Positions 30,607 through 38,674 are shown, counted from the stretch's first letter. The stretch: DNA of 64,000 bases from Pseudomonadota bacterium (GCA_002747435.1 PDPH01000049.1:1-64000), one strand, 5' to 3'. The notes: generated from the letters alone by a model not told the origin. Numbers and translations: made by a program.

Positions 30607-31410
30607 TCAAACTAAAGAAACAGCAAAACTTTTATCCGTAAAATAAGCATCAGGCTGATAAGTGCGCTCGCCAAACCATAAGTGACCACTTTTATGCAAT
30701 AGCACAATACTGGAACAGCGTGTTCCATAAGTGTGCAAAGGGTCTAAATCATGACTGGCTTTAATAAACATGGCTGATAAATAACGCTCTTTTTCCAAAC
30801 CTATACCGGTATCCGGCAAGTCAGTATCGGCGGCTACTTGTGTATCCGCCAATAATTCATATAGCGCATTTGTGTCAATTTCACCACCACGCTGCACTTG
30901 TTCCATAAAAGCGTTTTTACCTCGCACCACTTTAGGCCAAGGTGTATCCAGACTGGCATTACTCAAACCATAAAACCCCGACTTTAACAGGGTCAAACCC
31001 GCATCACCACGATTAGACACATAATAAAGCGCATCTGGAAAATGTCCCGCTAATAAATTAAAACCAGCATAATCATCACCTTGAGCCAACACAGCTAATA
31101 TATGTTGCTCTGGTGATTGCTGGGAGCTCACACTATCGCGTACCAATAAACCGCGAGAGCGCTTAGCCGTTTGTTGGCAACGTGAATCGTACAAATTACG
31201 CACATTGGTCAGCAAAGCAAGACGCTGCTCACGGTAATTCAAGGCTAACCATGAGCCACCCGACAGCATATCGCGCCCACCAATAATACCGCGCATGTCA
31301 TCCCATTCCCGTAAAGGCTGTGCCAAACGATTAAAAAATTCATCACGATTACTCGCCAAAATCAAAGGGTAATCAGGATGCTGGTGCAGCGCTAATAAAA
31401 CAAAGCACAT
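30607..31410 (-). CDS. NRDE / TANGO2 family protein
   Basis: A 267-residue member of the NRDE family, named from the ASNRDEFF motif at about 19-26, with the invariant Cys2 (MCFVLLAL) and GGRDMLSGGSWLAL. The N-terminal Cys suggests an Ntn-hydrolase-like fold. The eukaryotic homologue TANGO2 is implicated in heme and lipid handling; bacterial function is not settled. The start lies 18 bp after the stop of the ribN-like gene. It is therefore probably on the same transcript and under the same FMN riboswitch. Confidence 0.88.
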   Translation of the reverse strand: MCFVLLALHQHPDYPLILASNRDEFFNRLAQPLREWDDMRGIIGGRDMLSGGSWLALNYREQRLALLTNVRNLYDSRCQQTAKRSRGLLVRDSVSSQQSPEQHILAVLAQGDDYAGFNLLAGHFPDALYYVSNRGDAGLTLLKSGFYGLSNASLDTPWPKVVRGKNAFMEQVQRGGEIDTNALYELLADTQVAADTDLPDTGIGLEKERYLSAMFIKASHDLDPLHTYGTRCSSIVLLHKSGHLWFGERTYQPDAYFTDKSFAVSLV

Positions 31411-31428
31411 CAGACCATTCCAAAGAAG

Positions 31429-32394
31429 TTAACACTGACTATACACCCGCTGATCGCCGCATTCTGAGGGCAAATGTTGTAATAATTGATCGGTCAATGC
31501 TTGTCGCTGTGCCAATAATGCAGCCAGTGTAATTAAGGCCGCTCCTATGGCCTGCACAAAACTGATCGTTGCGCCAAACGCAATGTAATTGATGGTGATC
31601 GCCGCAATGGGGAAAAACAGTTCAGCCAATGTTGCCACATGTGCCGGTACACGTTTCAAACCATAATAATAAATACTCATGCCCAAAATGCCAGCAATCA
31701 GAGCCAGAGCTGCAATCTTTTCCAACGGTACATTTTTGACAATAAAGACACCAGGTTGTATCACTAAAGCCAATACGCCCAGCGTTAATAAGGCTGCTCC
31801 AAAGCGAGCCAATAAAATTTGCCCGTTGTTATACCCATTATTTAACAGCCGTTTACCAAATACTGTTGCCAAACCCCAGGTAATCACGGCGACAAAAATC
31901 AGTCCATAACCCTGCCAAGCCATCGCCGCATCGCCATAACCTTGCCAAGTGTGTCGCTTGCCCAAGGCTAATAAATCTTCACCCATCATGAGCAGAGCAC
32001 CGCTAATACCCAGCAGTGCAAACACCATAAAATAGCGATTCCAGCGCTCACCCAAAATCCAACGGGCTGCAAAAATTGCCACTAATGGTTGTAATTTCTG
32101 CAACAAAATCACCACACTGGGATTATGGTAAGAAAAGGCAGCAGTAAACGCCAATGTGCCAATGGCTGAGCCTAGGCCACCAATAATAAAAATATTTAAG
32201 CCATTACCGCGCAAAGGTAAACGCCATGTTTGCTGGCGACTTGTCAGGTAAATAAACAGAGCCGCGACCAAAAACAGATGTTCAAACAGAACGATCTGCA
32301 AAGCAGGCACACCAGCTTGCATTAAAGGATAACGGATCAGCGTATCCAATGCCCAAAAGACACTGGCAAGAAAAATGGAAAAAACACCCAACAT
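31429..32394 (-). CDS. ribN: EamA/DMT-family transporter, probable riboflavin importer RibN
   Basis: A 321-residue protein with ten hydrophobic helices and two EamA repeats (about 5-135 and 160-295). EamA proteins export or import many small molecules and sequence alone does not give the substrate. The assignment to riboflavin rests on the FMN riboswitch and terminator directly upstream; RibN transporters of this family are known to be FMN-riboswitch-controlled. A small internal duplication WQGYG...WQGYG lies near residue 155. The NRDE gene follows 18 bp downstream. Confidence 0.75.
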   Translation of the reverse strand: MLGVFSIFLASVFWALDTLIRYPLMQAGVPALQIVLFEHLFLVAALFIYLTSRQQTWRLPLRGNGLNIFIIGGLGSAIGTLAFTAAFSYHNPSVVILLQKLQPLVAIFAARWILGERWNRYFMVFALLGISGALLMMGEDLLALGKRHTWQGYGDAAMAWQGYGLIFVAVITWGLATVFGKRLLNNGYNNGQILLARFGAALLTLGVLALVIQPGVFIVKNVPLEKIAALALIAGILGMSIYYYGLKRVPAHVATLAELFFPIAAITINYIAFGATISFVQAIGAALITLAALLAQRQALTDQLLQHLPSECGDQRVYSQC

Positions 32395-32452
32395 AAAACT
32401 GTCTTCCTGTCGTTGACACTAAAAAGACAGGGCAAGCGAAAAGGCAGCCACT

Positions 32453-32486
32453 AAAAAAGCAACCCTAAGCCAAAACACAAGGGTTG
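32453..32486 (-). terminator. intrinsic terminator of the FMN riboswitch
   Basis: Read on the minus strand: CAACCCT, a 13-nt loop, AGGGTTG, then CTTTTTT. It lies between the aptamer and the ribN start, the standard place for an expression platform. A GGCAG just upstream and CTGCC just downstream could form a competing outer pairing. Confidence 0.8.
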
Positions 32487-32503
32487 TTCTTACACTGCCT
32501 ATA

Positions 32504-32654
32504 CGACTTCTTTCATCCCGACTTTAACGGTCGGCTCTGGATTTTGACCAGATCTGCTAACCTTTTGACAGCTTGCCAAAAGTGCTCGTGGGCTTGGGTA
32601 ATATCAACTGTCCCCTACCACCGGTGGGGAATTTCACCCCGCCCTGAAGTACGA
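32504..32654 (-). promoter_or_regulatory. FMN riboswitch (RFN element)
   Basis: The minus strand contains the conserved RFN blocks in order. AGGGCGGGGTGAAATTCCCC and ACCGGTGGTA are followed by AGCCCACGAGC, then GATCTGGTCAAAATCCAGAGCCGACCGT, then AGTCGGGATGAAAGAAG. The closing P1 pairing is ACTTC with GAAGT. FMN binding should stabilise the aptamer and favour the downstream terminator, turning off ribN and probably the NRDE gene. The segment AAAAGGTTAGC before GATCTGG is atypical and complementary to the 5' leader (see next entry). Confidence 0.93.
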
Positions 32655-32688
32655 GCGTAAACAGTAACAAGATGTCAAAAGGTTAGCA
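32555..32688 (-). repeat. 16-bp inverted repeat linking the riboswitch leader and aptamer
   Basis: TGCTAACCTTTTGACA (32555-32570, inside the aptamer region) and TGTCAAAAGGTTAGCA (32673-32688, before the aptamer in the transcript) are perfect complements. Nested inside them, GCTCGT (32584-32589) and ACGAGC (32651-32656) are also complementary. The first of these lies in the conserved AGCCCACGAGC core. The order is correct for one continuous alternative helix in the RNA. Confidence 0.7.
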
Positions 32689-32789
32689 AGCGACACACCA
32701 GTAAGCCTGCACGCCCGGCACTAACCGTATCCAGCAAAATATCGTGAACGCAGCTTCTGCCTCTCACCGAAGAAGTTAACCGACAAGTT

Positions 32790-33325
32790 TAACATAACAT
32801 GAGCATTTTGATGAATTCGCTTAAAGTAAAAAAAATAACTTTTAATTATGTAACAGCTTGAAAAACAAACACTTAAACAAGCTTTGCTAATTGACTAAAA
32901 GATTGTGAATCTGATTAAGTTTTAATTAAGCACTCTACGCTTAATCTGCGCAGCAAGGAAACACAACAACGGCAAGGGAAGCAGATCTAAGGAAACTGCC
33001 TGAAGTGATGAATCCGATTGATTCTATTGGCAATTAAAGCACCTTGATGCTAATGCACGAAGGGGCTAGCACTAGCGTATAGAGTTGGTACTCCAAGGTG
33101 AAATAATACTAAAAATAATCCTTAATTTAGCCTTCAGATATTGCTTCAACGACTAAAAATAACAAGAATCAATATCTGAAGCGCTTCTCATTTTTGATTC
33201 TAGGTAATTTTTATTTTCTTTACAATTCCCTAACTAATAAATTTTAACTATTTTTAATTTATTAACCCGGCATAAAAATATCCGACAACACATCGCATGT
33301 GACCATTGTAAAAAACGATTACTAG
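32790..33325. other. about 530 bp AT-rich non-coding region with hairpins
   Basis: No ORF is supported. CTTCAGATATTG (33132-33143) pairs perfectly with CAATATCTGAAG (33170-33181). AGAATCAA (33165-33172) pairs with TTGATTCT (33194-33201) around the palindrome GAAGCGCTTC. The two hairpins overlap and exclude each other. On the minus strand the second is followed by TGTTATTTTT, so it may terminate the sufC/sufB-like operon. CACCTTG (about 33040) and CAAGGTG (about 33094) form another possible stem. The stretch 32950-33000 has three AAGGA/AGGGA motifs. Confidence 0.4.
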
Positions 33326-34420
33326 CTACATCGCCCCGGATTTTGCCAAATCAATCATCGCCATCACAGATGCTTTGATATTTTCGGGCAACTCGCATTC
33401 ATTCAGGTTGAGAAAGCCTCTGACCAACAGACTTCTGGCATCTTCTTCGCTCACGCCTGAAGCCATTAGATAAGCAATTTTTTCTTCGCTAATCATGCCG
33501 ATAGAAGCCTCGTGCGATAATTGAGCTTGGTGGTTTTTAGCCAGCAAAGCAGGGATTGAGAGAATCTCGCCGGCATCGTTAAGTTTAAGACCGTCGCAGC
33601 CCAAAAAGCCTTTGCTGTTGCCGATCTCGCCAATTAAGCGGGCATTATTGGTAATGCTGCCGCCAGCCGAGACCATGCGGCTGATGCTTTCGGATTGTGC
33701 GCCTTCACCTTGTAAGTAGATTTCGCTATCCATGATTCTATGTGAGTCAGTCGGTGCAAAAACAATCGTTTCGTCTTTATTGCTAGCGCCTGCACCGATA
33801 TAGGTTTTACTTTCGGTGTAGTGCTGTTTGGTTGGGTTAATAACAATTTCCGTGCTGGTTGAGCTGGCATTTTTATCTAATTGGGTGCGGGAATAACTAT
33901 CAATCTGCATATTTTTGCCCCAATGCTCGACTGATAGCGAATTGTACACTGCATTTTCTTGTAGATAGGTTTCATTGATGGAAATGTGGTGTCCTGCATG
34001 TACTGAATCTGGCACGGTGGAGCCTGAAATAACATTGGCCTTGGCGTTTTTGCCAATAACCACGATATTGTGGGTAAACTGCCGCCCCTGCGGAATTTCT
34101 AAAATGGAGAAGGTCTGCACGGGCAAATCAACTTCTGCCCCATCTTGCACATAAACAAAGTGCCCAATAGGATCGTCCAGCAATTCAGATGCTTGCTTAA
34201 CATGCTCGTTTTCCTCAGGCTTTATCAGATTAAACATTAAATCCTGTACCCAGTCATAGTGGCTTAACGCTTCTTTTAGCGGCAATACCACCACATTGTT
34301 ATCACTGCTTTCGCTGAGTCTGACTTCTCTATCAATAATGACACAAGTCCCGGCTCGTTGCTGGTACTTATATCCCACGTCCTGCAATAACGATTTTTCC
34401 TGTTCTGTTATATGGTTCAT
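33326..34420 (-). CDS. SufB/SufD-like Fe-S scaffold protein of a two-gene (SMS-type) system
   Basis: A 364-residue SufBD-family protein. A conserved beta-helix core runs from about 95 to 290 (DLPVQTFSILEIPQGRQFTHNIVVIGKNA and TDSHRIMDSEIYLQGEGAQSESISRMVSAGG). The C-terminus SHEASIGMISEEKIAYLMASGVSEEDARSLLVRGF resembles the SufB/SufD helical tail. FLGCDGLKL and SHEAS place a Cys and Glu where SufB has its functional Cys and Glu, so this is SufB-like rather than SufD-like. Its only partner is the SufC-like ATPase upstream; no SufE, SufS or SufA is present. Confidence 0.85.
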   Translation of the reverse strand: MNHITEQEKSLLQDVGYKYQQRAGTCVIIDREVRLSESSDNNVVVLPLKEALSHYDWVQDLMFNLIKPEENEHVKQASELLDDPIGHFVYVQDGAEVDLPVQTFSILEIPQGRQFTHNIVVIGKNAKANVISGSTVPDSVHAGHHISINETYLQENAVYNSLSVEHWGKNMQIDSYSRTQLDKNASSTSTEIVINPTKQHYTESKTYIGAGASNKDETIVFAPTDSHRIMDSEIYLQGEGAQSESISRMVSAGGSITNNARLIGEIGNSKGFLGCDGLKLNDAGEILSIPALLAKNHQAQLSHEASIGMISEEKIAYLMASGVSEEDARSLLVRGFLNLNECELPENIKASVMAMIDLAKSGAM

Positions 34421-34496
34421 CGTGTTTTCCTCTTCCAGTGATTTAATTTTTATTTAATCTGTTGGCTCGTTGTATTTCTTACCCTGACTCAAACTA

Positions 34497-35234
34497 TCAA
34501 GGCACTGTGTAGCCATGTTGTTTAATATGAGCAAACAGGACTTTGGGACTGTCAGAATGGACAATTTTGCCGTCTATCATCATATGCGCCCTATCTGCCT
34601 GAATGTAATCCAGAATCAGTCCCGTGTGGGTAATAATCAGAGCCGAACGCCTGACCTTGGTGTGAATGCCATTTTTTGCAATCACTTTTTTACTGTGTAT
34701 AAGACGGTTAATCGCCTTGCCAATGGCCATAATATGTTCTAAGTCCACGCCGCTTTCAGGTTCATCAAACAGTAATAACTGCGGGTCTTGTAAGTAGATT
34801 TTTAGCACTTCCCAGCGTTTGATTTCCCCGCCGGAAAAGCCGACATTGACCTCTCGGTTAGTCAATTTATTGAGATCCAATGCTGTCAATTCCTGTATGT
34901 AATCGGCATGATTGGGCAGTAAGGCAACAAAATTGCTTAAACTCACCCCATCCAATGCCGGTGGTCGTTGAAAGGTCATGCCAATCCCCAGATTAGCGCG
35001 TTCGGTGACCGACAGACGCTCGATGCGCTGGTTGTGATAATGAATTTCACCTGAGCGGACTACAAATGGCGGCAATCCCATAATCGCTGACAACAGCGAT
35101 GACTTACCGCTGCCATTTGCCCCGAGTAAAACGTGCAACTCACCCTCGTTAACCGTTAAGTTAATGTTATCTAAAATCGTCTTTCCGGCAGCAGAAACGG
35201 ACAAATCCTTGAGTTGCAACTTATAGTCACTCAT
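34497..35234 (-). CDS. SufC-like ABC ATPase of a two-gene (SMS-type) system
   Basis: A 245-residue soluble ABC ATPase: Walker A LLGANGSGKSSLLSAIMG (about 35-52), Q-loop GMTFQRPP, signature VGFSGGEIKRWEVLKI (about 131-146), Walker B PQLLLFDEPESGVDLEHI and H-loop ITHTG. The Glu after FSGG and the SALIITHTGLILDYI...DGKIVHSDSP tail resemble archaeal-type SufC more than the E. coli form. It is first in a two-gene operon and follows a Fur-like box and a 17-bp palindrome. It probably powers cluster assembly on the SufB-like protein. Confidence 0.88.
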   Translation of the reverse strand: MSDYKLQLKDLSVSAAGKTILDNINLTVNEGELHVLLGANGSGKSSLLSAIMGLPPFVVRSGEIHYHNQRIERLSVTERANLGIGMTFQRPPALDGVSLSNFVALLPNHADYIQELTALDLNKLTNREVNVGFSGGEIKRWEVLKIYLQDPQLLLFDEPESGVDLEHIMAIGKAINRLIHSKKVIAKNGIHTKVRRSALIITHTGLILDYIQADRAHMMIDGKIVHSDSPKVLFAHIKQHGYTVP

Positions 35235-35285
35235 AGTGCAATCACCTCATTTGTTATAGTGAAGTCAATGGTATTACTAATGAGA

Positions 35286-35302
35286 CTAGCATATTATGCT
35301 AG
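35286..35302. promoter_or_regulatory. 17-bp palindrome between sufC-like and isovaleryl-CoA dehydrogenase genes
   Basis: CTAGCATATTATGCTAG has two perfect 8-bp arms around one central base. It lies 52 bp upstream of the sufC-like start codon and directly beside the Fur-like box, so an operator or promoter-overlapping element is likely. The cognate protein is not known. Confidence 0.5.
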
Positions 35303-35307
35303 CTACT

Positions 35308-35326
35308 GATAATGAGAATTGCTCTC
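35308..35326. promoter_or_regulatory. Fur-like box
   Basis: GATAATGAGAATTGCTCTC matches 14 of 19 positions of the classical Fur consensus GATAATGATAATCATTATC. It is 74 bp before the sufC-like start codon on the minus strand. Iron-responsive repression of a Fe-S assembly operon would fit. Confidence 0.6.
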
Positions 35327-35368
35327 ACTTAAAGTGATCAACTGGTTAAAGCGGCTTAGCTTCTTGTA

Positions 35369-35390
35369 TTGACGTTAACGTAAACGTAAA
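35369..35390. promoter_or_regulatory. LiuR-type operator upstream of isovaleryl-CoA dehydrogenase
   Basis: TTGACGTTAACGTAAACGTAAA is identical at 20 of 22 positions to the site at 20017-20038 and lies 59 bp before the dehydrogenase start codon. The shared core is TTGACGTTnACGTAAACGT. Confidence 0.75.
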
Positions 35391-35449
35391 TTACCATGCA
35401 GGTTACCTATACCACTGCTCAGCCGTTCTTATCATCATGAGGTTAACCA

Positions 35450-36613
35450 ATGAGTCACTACCCTTCTTTAAATTTTGATCTGGGCGAATCCATCGACATG
35501 CTGCGCGATGCTGTGCAGGATTTTGCTGGACGCGAAATTGCGCCACAAGCGGCTGATATTGATCGCAGCAATGAATTTCCTAATGAACTTTGGCCAAAAC
35601 TGGGCGATATGGGCTTGCTTGGCATGACAGCACCAGAAAGCTACGGTGGTAGTGACATGGGCTATCTGGCACATATTATTGTGATGGAAGAAATCAGTCG
35701 TGCTTCTGCTTCGGTGGGCTTGAGTTATGGCGCACATTCCAATTTGTGCGTCAATCAAATCAATCGTAATGGCAATGCCACACAAAAAGAAAAATACCTG
35801 CCCAAGTTGATTGCAGGCGAACACATTGGCGCACTAGCCATGTCTGAGCCAGGTGCAGGTTCGGATGTTGTCAGCATGCGCTTGAAAGCGGAGAAAAAAG
35901 GCGATCGTTATATTCTCAATGGCAGCAAAATGTGGATTACCAATGGGCCGGATGCAGATGTGATTGTGGTATACGCCAAGACTGATCCTGAAGCACATGC
36001 TAAAGGCATTACGACCTTTTTAGTCGAAAAGTCTTTCGGCTTTAAAGTCGCACAAAAGCTGGATAAATTAGGGATGCGTGGCTCAAATACCGGCGAATTG
36101 GTATTTGAAGATGTTGAAGTACCTGAAGAGAATGTCTTAGGCGAAGTCGGCAAAGGTGTGCGCGTATTAATGAGTGGCTTGGATTATGAGCGTGCTGTAC
36201 TCGCAGCAGGACCACTGGGCATTATGCAAGCCTGTATGGATGTCGTTGTACCTTATATTCATGAACGTCAGCAGTTTGGACAAGCCATCGGTGAATTCCA
36301 GTTGATTCAGGGCAAGATAGCGGATATGTATACGACGCTGAACGCCTGTCGCGCTTATGTATATGCCGTGGGTCGGGCTTGTGACCGAGGTGAAACCTCG
36401 CGCAAAGATGCAGCCGGAGCGATTTTATACGCAGCAGAAAAGGCCACACAAATGGCATTGGATGCCATCCAAATACTAGGCGGCAATGGTTATATGAATG
36501 AATATCCCAGCGGACGCTTACTGCGTGATGCCAAATTGTATGAAATTGGCGCGGGTACTTCTGAAATTCGCCGCATGTTAATTGGTCGAGAGCTTTTTAA
36601 TGAAACCCGTTAA
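35450..36613 (+). CDS. ivd: isovaleryl-CoA dehydrogenase
   Basis: FAD enzyme oxidising isovaleryl-CoA to 3-methylcrotonyl-CoA, the substrate of the MCC enzyme encoded at 20-24.5 kb. The 387 residues show the acyl-CoA dehydrogenase signatures [18 protein letters not shown] (about 125-142), [24 protein letters not shown] (about 243-256, with Glu at the IVD catalytic position) and [42 protein letters not shown]. The catalytic Glu in this helix distinguishes IVD from short- and medium-chain dehydrogenases. An AGG site precedes the ATG, and a hairpin follows the gene. Confidence 0.95.
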   Translation: MSHYPSLNFDLGESIDMLRDAVQDFAGREIAPQAADIDRSNEFPNELWPKLGDMGLLGMTAPESYGGSDMGYLAHIIVMEEISRASASVGLSYGAHSNLCVNQINRNGNATQKEKYLPKLIAGEHIGALAMSEPGAGSDVVSMRLKAEKKGDRYILNGSKMWITNGPDADVIVVYAKTDPEAHAKGITTFLVEKSFGFKVAQKLDKLGMRGSNTGELVFEDVEVPEENVLGEVGKGVRVLMSGLDYERAVLAAGPLGIMQACMDVVVPYIHERQQFGQAIGEFQLIQGKIADMYTTLNACRAYVYAVGRACDRGETSRKDAAGAILYAAEKATQMALDAIQILGGNGYMNEYPSGRLLRDAKLYEIGAGTSEIRRMLIGRELFNETR

Positions 36614-36666
36614 ACTTCAGTAAATTCAGTAAATGCTGACCCAATATTTAACTTATTCCAATCCTT

Positions 36667-36706
36667 AAGGCGTTTGTGGCTTTAAGCCGCGCCACAAGCC
36701 GCCTTT
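36667..36706 (+). terminator. GC-rich hairpin after ivd
   Basis: AAGGCG and TTGTGGC on the left pair with GCCACAA and CGCCTT on the right, leaving a small internal mismatch and a 10-nt loop. It ends in a short TTT and lies about 54 bp after the ivd stop. A probable but not strong intrinsic terminator. Confidence 0.45.
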
Positions 36707-36897
36707 GCCGACACTTTTAAGCACAGTTTCCTTATCAAGCTATGCGGACTAGGCTTGTAGGCTGTCATTAAAAAAACCTAGCATTCCAATCAACTAAAGA
36801 CCGTCACAAATTGATATTTATCATCTTTTAAATGATTTAAATAAGCATAGAATAATATTTTGATGAACAACTGATTTCACTAGCGACGAGGTGATAA

Positions 36898-38217
36898 ATG
36901 AATGAAGCGTTTGGCGGTATGAACCGTCGGAGATTTTTGACACTGGCTGCCGGAGGCGTAGCTGGTTTGGCACTAGGGTTGCCGCAAGCCCATGCAGCAA
37001 AAGTCAAAACCAAAGCGCGTATTGTCATTGTCGGTGCAGGCGCAGCAGGTTTGGCACTAGCCAACCGGCTGGCTAATCGTCTTGACGGTGCGACCATCAC
37101 ATTAGTTGATCAACGAAAACACCACTATTATCAGCCAGGTTTCACACTAGTCGCCGGTGGTCTTAAAGCTCAAAACTATCCTATTAGCACCACCGCTGAA
37201 TGGCTTCCCAAGGAGGCAACATGGCTAGCAGAAGCCGCCGTAGAAATTGATCCCGAAGCCAAGAAAGTAGTCACCGCCAGCGGCAAAACACTGCCTTATG
37301 ATTATCTATTGGTAGCAACTGGATTGCAGTTGGATTACGCAGCCATTGAAGGCATGTCATTGGATTTGATTGGTACCAATGGTATTGGCTCACTTTATGC
37401 CGGTCCTGAGTATGCTTACAAAACTTGGCAATTGATGGACAAATTCACAGATACCGGCGGGGTAGGTTTATTTTTCCGTCCGGCGACTGAAATGAAGTGC
37501 GCGGGCGCGCCTTTAAAATACACCTTCATTACAGATGATTATGCACGCCGCAAAGGTACACGCGACAAAATTGCCATTCACTATCGTGCTCATGGCAATA
37601 ACTTATTTTCTGTACCGATTGTGCATGAAAAGGTACGTATGTTATTCAATGAGCGTGGTGTTGATACACAGTACCACCGTGTCCTGACTGCAATTGATCC
37701 GGGCAAACGTATCGCAACCTTTAAAACACCCGAAGGTACACAAGAAGAATCATTTGACTTTACCAATGTCATTCCTCCCATGCATGCGCCCGATGTTGTA
37801 ATGAACTCTCCCCTGCCTTGGCAAACAGGCAAGTGGGCTAAGGAAGGCTCGGCAGAAGTCGATAAACAAACCTTACGCCATGTACGTTACCCTGAAATCT
37901 TTGCAGTAGGTGACATTGCTGGCGTACCCAAAGGAAAAACTGCCGCCAGTGTCAAATGGCAAGTTCCTGTTGCCGTTGATCACTTAGTCGCTGACATCAA
38001 TGGTAGCCAGTCCGATGAAATCTATAATGGTTATACCTCCTGTCCGATGATTACCCGGATTGGGCGTGCCATGCTGGTTGAATTTGATTATAACAACAAC
38101 CTAACGCCCTCTTTCCCGGGCATTATTGCACCATTAGAAGAGCTATGGGTATCTTGGCTAATGAAGGAAATCGCTTTAAAACCCACCTATTACGCTATGG
38201 TACGCGGCGATGCTTAA
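36898..38217 (+). CDS. sqr: sulfide:quinone oxidoreductase-like flavoprotein, Tat-exported
   Basis: A 439-residue FAD oxidoreductase. The N-terminus MNRRRFLTLAAGGVAGLALG (from about residue 8) is a twin-arginine signal with cleavage near AHA. The FAD fold follows (IVIVGAGAAGLALANRL, about 42-58; DYLLVATGLQLDYA; IFAVGDIAGVPKGKTAASVKWQ). HHYYQPGFTLVAGG is the typical SQR/flavocytochrome-c sulfide dehydrogenase segment. Two Cys, in EMKCAGAPLKY (about 202) and YTSCPMITRIG (about 382), occupy the positions of the redox pair. It would oxidise sulfide to polysulfide and reduce quinone at the periplasmic membrane face. A DUF5368-like gene follows after 13 bp. Confidence 0.85.
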   Translation: MNEAFGGMNRRRFLTLAAGGVAGLALGLPQAHAAKVKTKARIVIVGAGAAGLALANRLANRLDGATITLVDQRKHHYYQPGFTLVAGGLKAQNYPISTTAEWLPKEATWLAEAAVEIDPEAKKVVTASGKTLPYDYLLVATGLQLDYAAIEGMSLDLIGTNGIGSLYAGPEYAYKTWQLMDKFTDTGGVGLFFRPATEMKCAGAPLKYTFITDDYARRKGTRDKIAIHYRAHGNNLFSVPIVHEKVRMLFNERGVDTQYHRVLTAIDPGKRIATFKTPEGTQEESFDFTNVIPPMHAPDVVMNSPLPWQTGKWAKEGSAEVDKQTLRHVRYPEIFAVGDIAGVPKGKTAASVKWQVPVAVDHLVADINGSQSDEIYNGYTSCPMITRIGRAMLVEFDYNNNLTPSFPGIIAPLEELWVSWLMKEIALKPTYYAMVRGDA

Positions 38218-38230
38218 TGAGGAGTAAACC

Positions 38231-38605
38231 ATGAAAGATCTGAGTTTAGGCATGTTAATTGCCGTTTTTGAAGAAATGTTTGGTAAAGGTTTATTTTGGT
38301 TATTAGTGACCATTGCGGTACTGATTACACTAGCCTTTCTGTATGTCTTACTACGCGAGCGTCGTTTGGAAGAAAGTCGCCTAGTCCGCGCCCATTTTTG
38401 GGGACCTATTGGCGCTGTGCTCGCAATTGCCATCGTCTTATTTGTCACCAGTTCGGGACTCAGTTCCATGGGAGGTCCCATTGACATTATTACCCTAGCA
38501 TTGATTGGTATTTATGGCGGTATTGGCCTGACCATGTGGGCGTATGTGCTGCAATTTTTCTTTGGCAAGAAAAAACAGACACTTGAGCAAACTGAGCAGA
38601 CTTAA
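38231..38605 (+). CDS. DUF5368-like small membrane protein
   Basis: A 124-residue protein with three hydrophobic helices (about 21-42, 56-76 and 84-112), a basic loop RERRLEESRLVRAHFWGPIG between helices 1 and 2, and a charged tail FFGKKKQTLEQTEQT. It resembles the DUF5368 family, which I recall beside SQR-type flavoproteins. The 13-bp spacing from sqr with a TGAGGAG site suggests a functional partnership, possibly as the membrane anchor or quinone-side partner of the exported flavoprotein; that role is inference. Confidence 0.65.
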   Translation: MKDLSLGMLIAVFEEMFGKGLFWLLVTIAVLITLAFLYVLLRERRLEESRLVRAHFWGPIGAVLAIAIVLFVTSSGLSSMGGPIDIITLALIGIYGGIGLTMWAYVLQFFFGKKKQTLEQTEQT

Positions 38606-38640
38606 ATCAAAGTCACTGACAATCTGTGGCATGTACACTA

Positions 38641-38674
38641 CTCCACCTCAATGCTTTAAAAAAGTGAGGTGGAG
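38641..38674. repeat. perfect 10-bp inverted repeat with 14-nt loop
   Basis: CTCCACCTCA, ATGCTTTAAAAAAG, TGAGGTGGAG. It lies 35 bp after the DUF5368-like stop codon. There is no T-run beyond the hairpin, although the loop contains TTTAAAAAA. It is probably the end of the sqr transcript. Confidence 0.5.
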
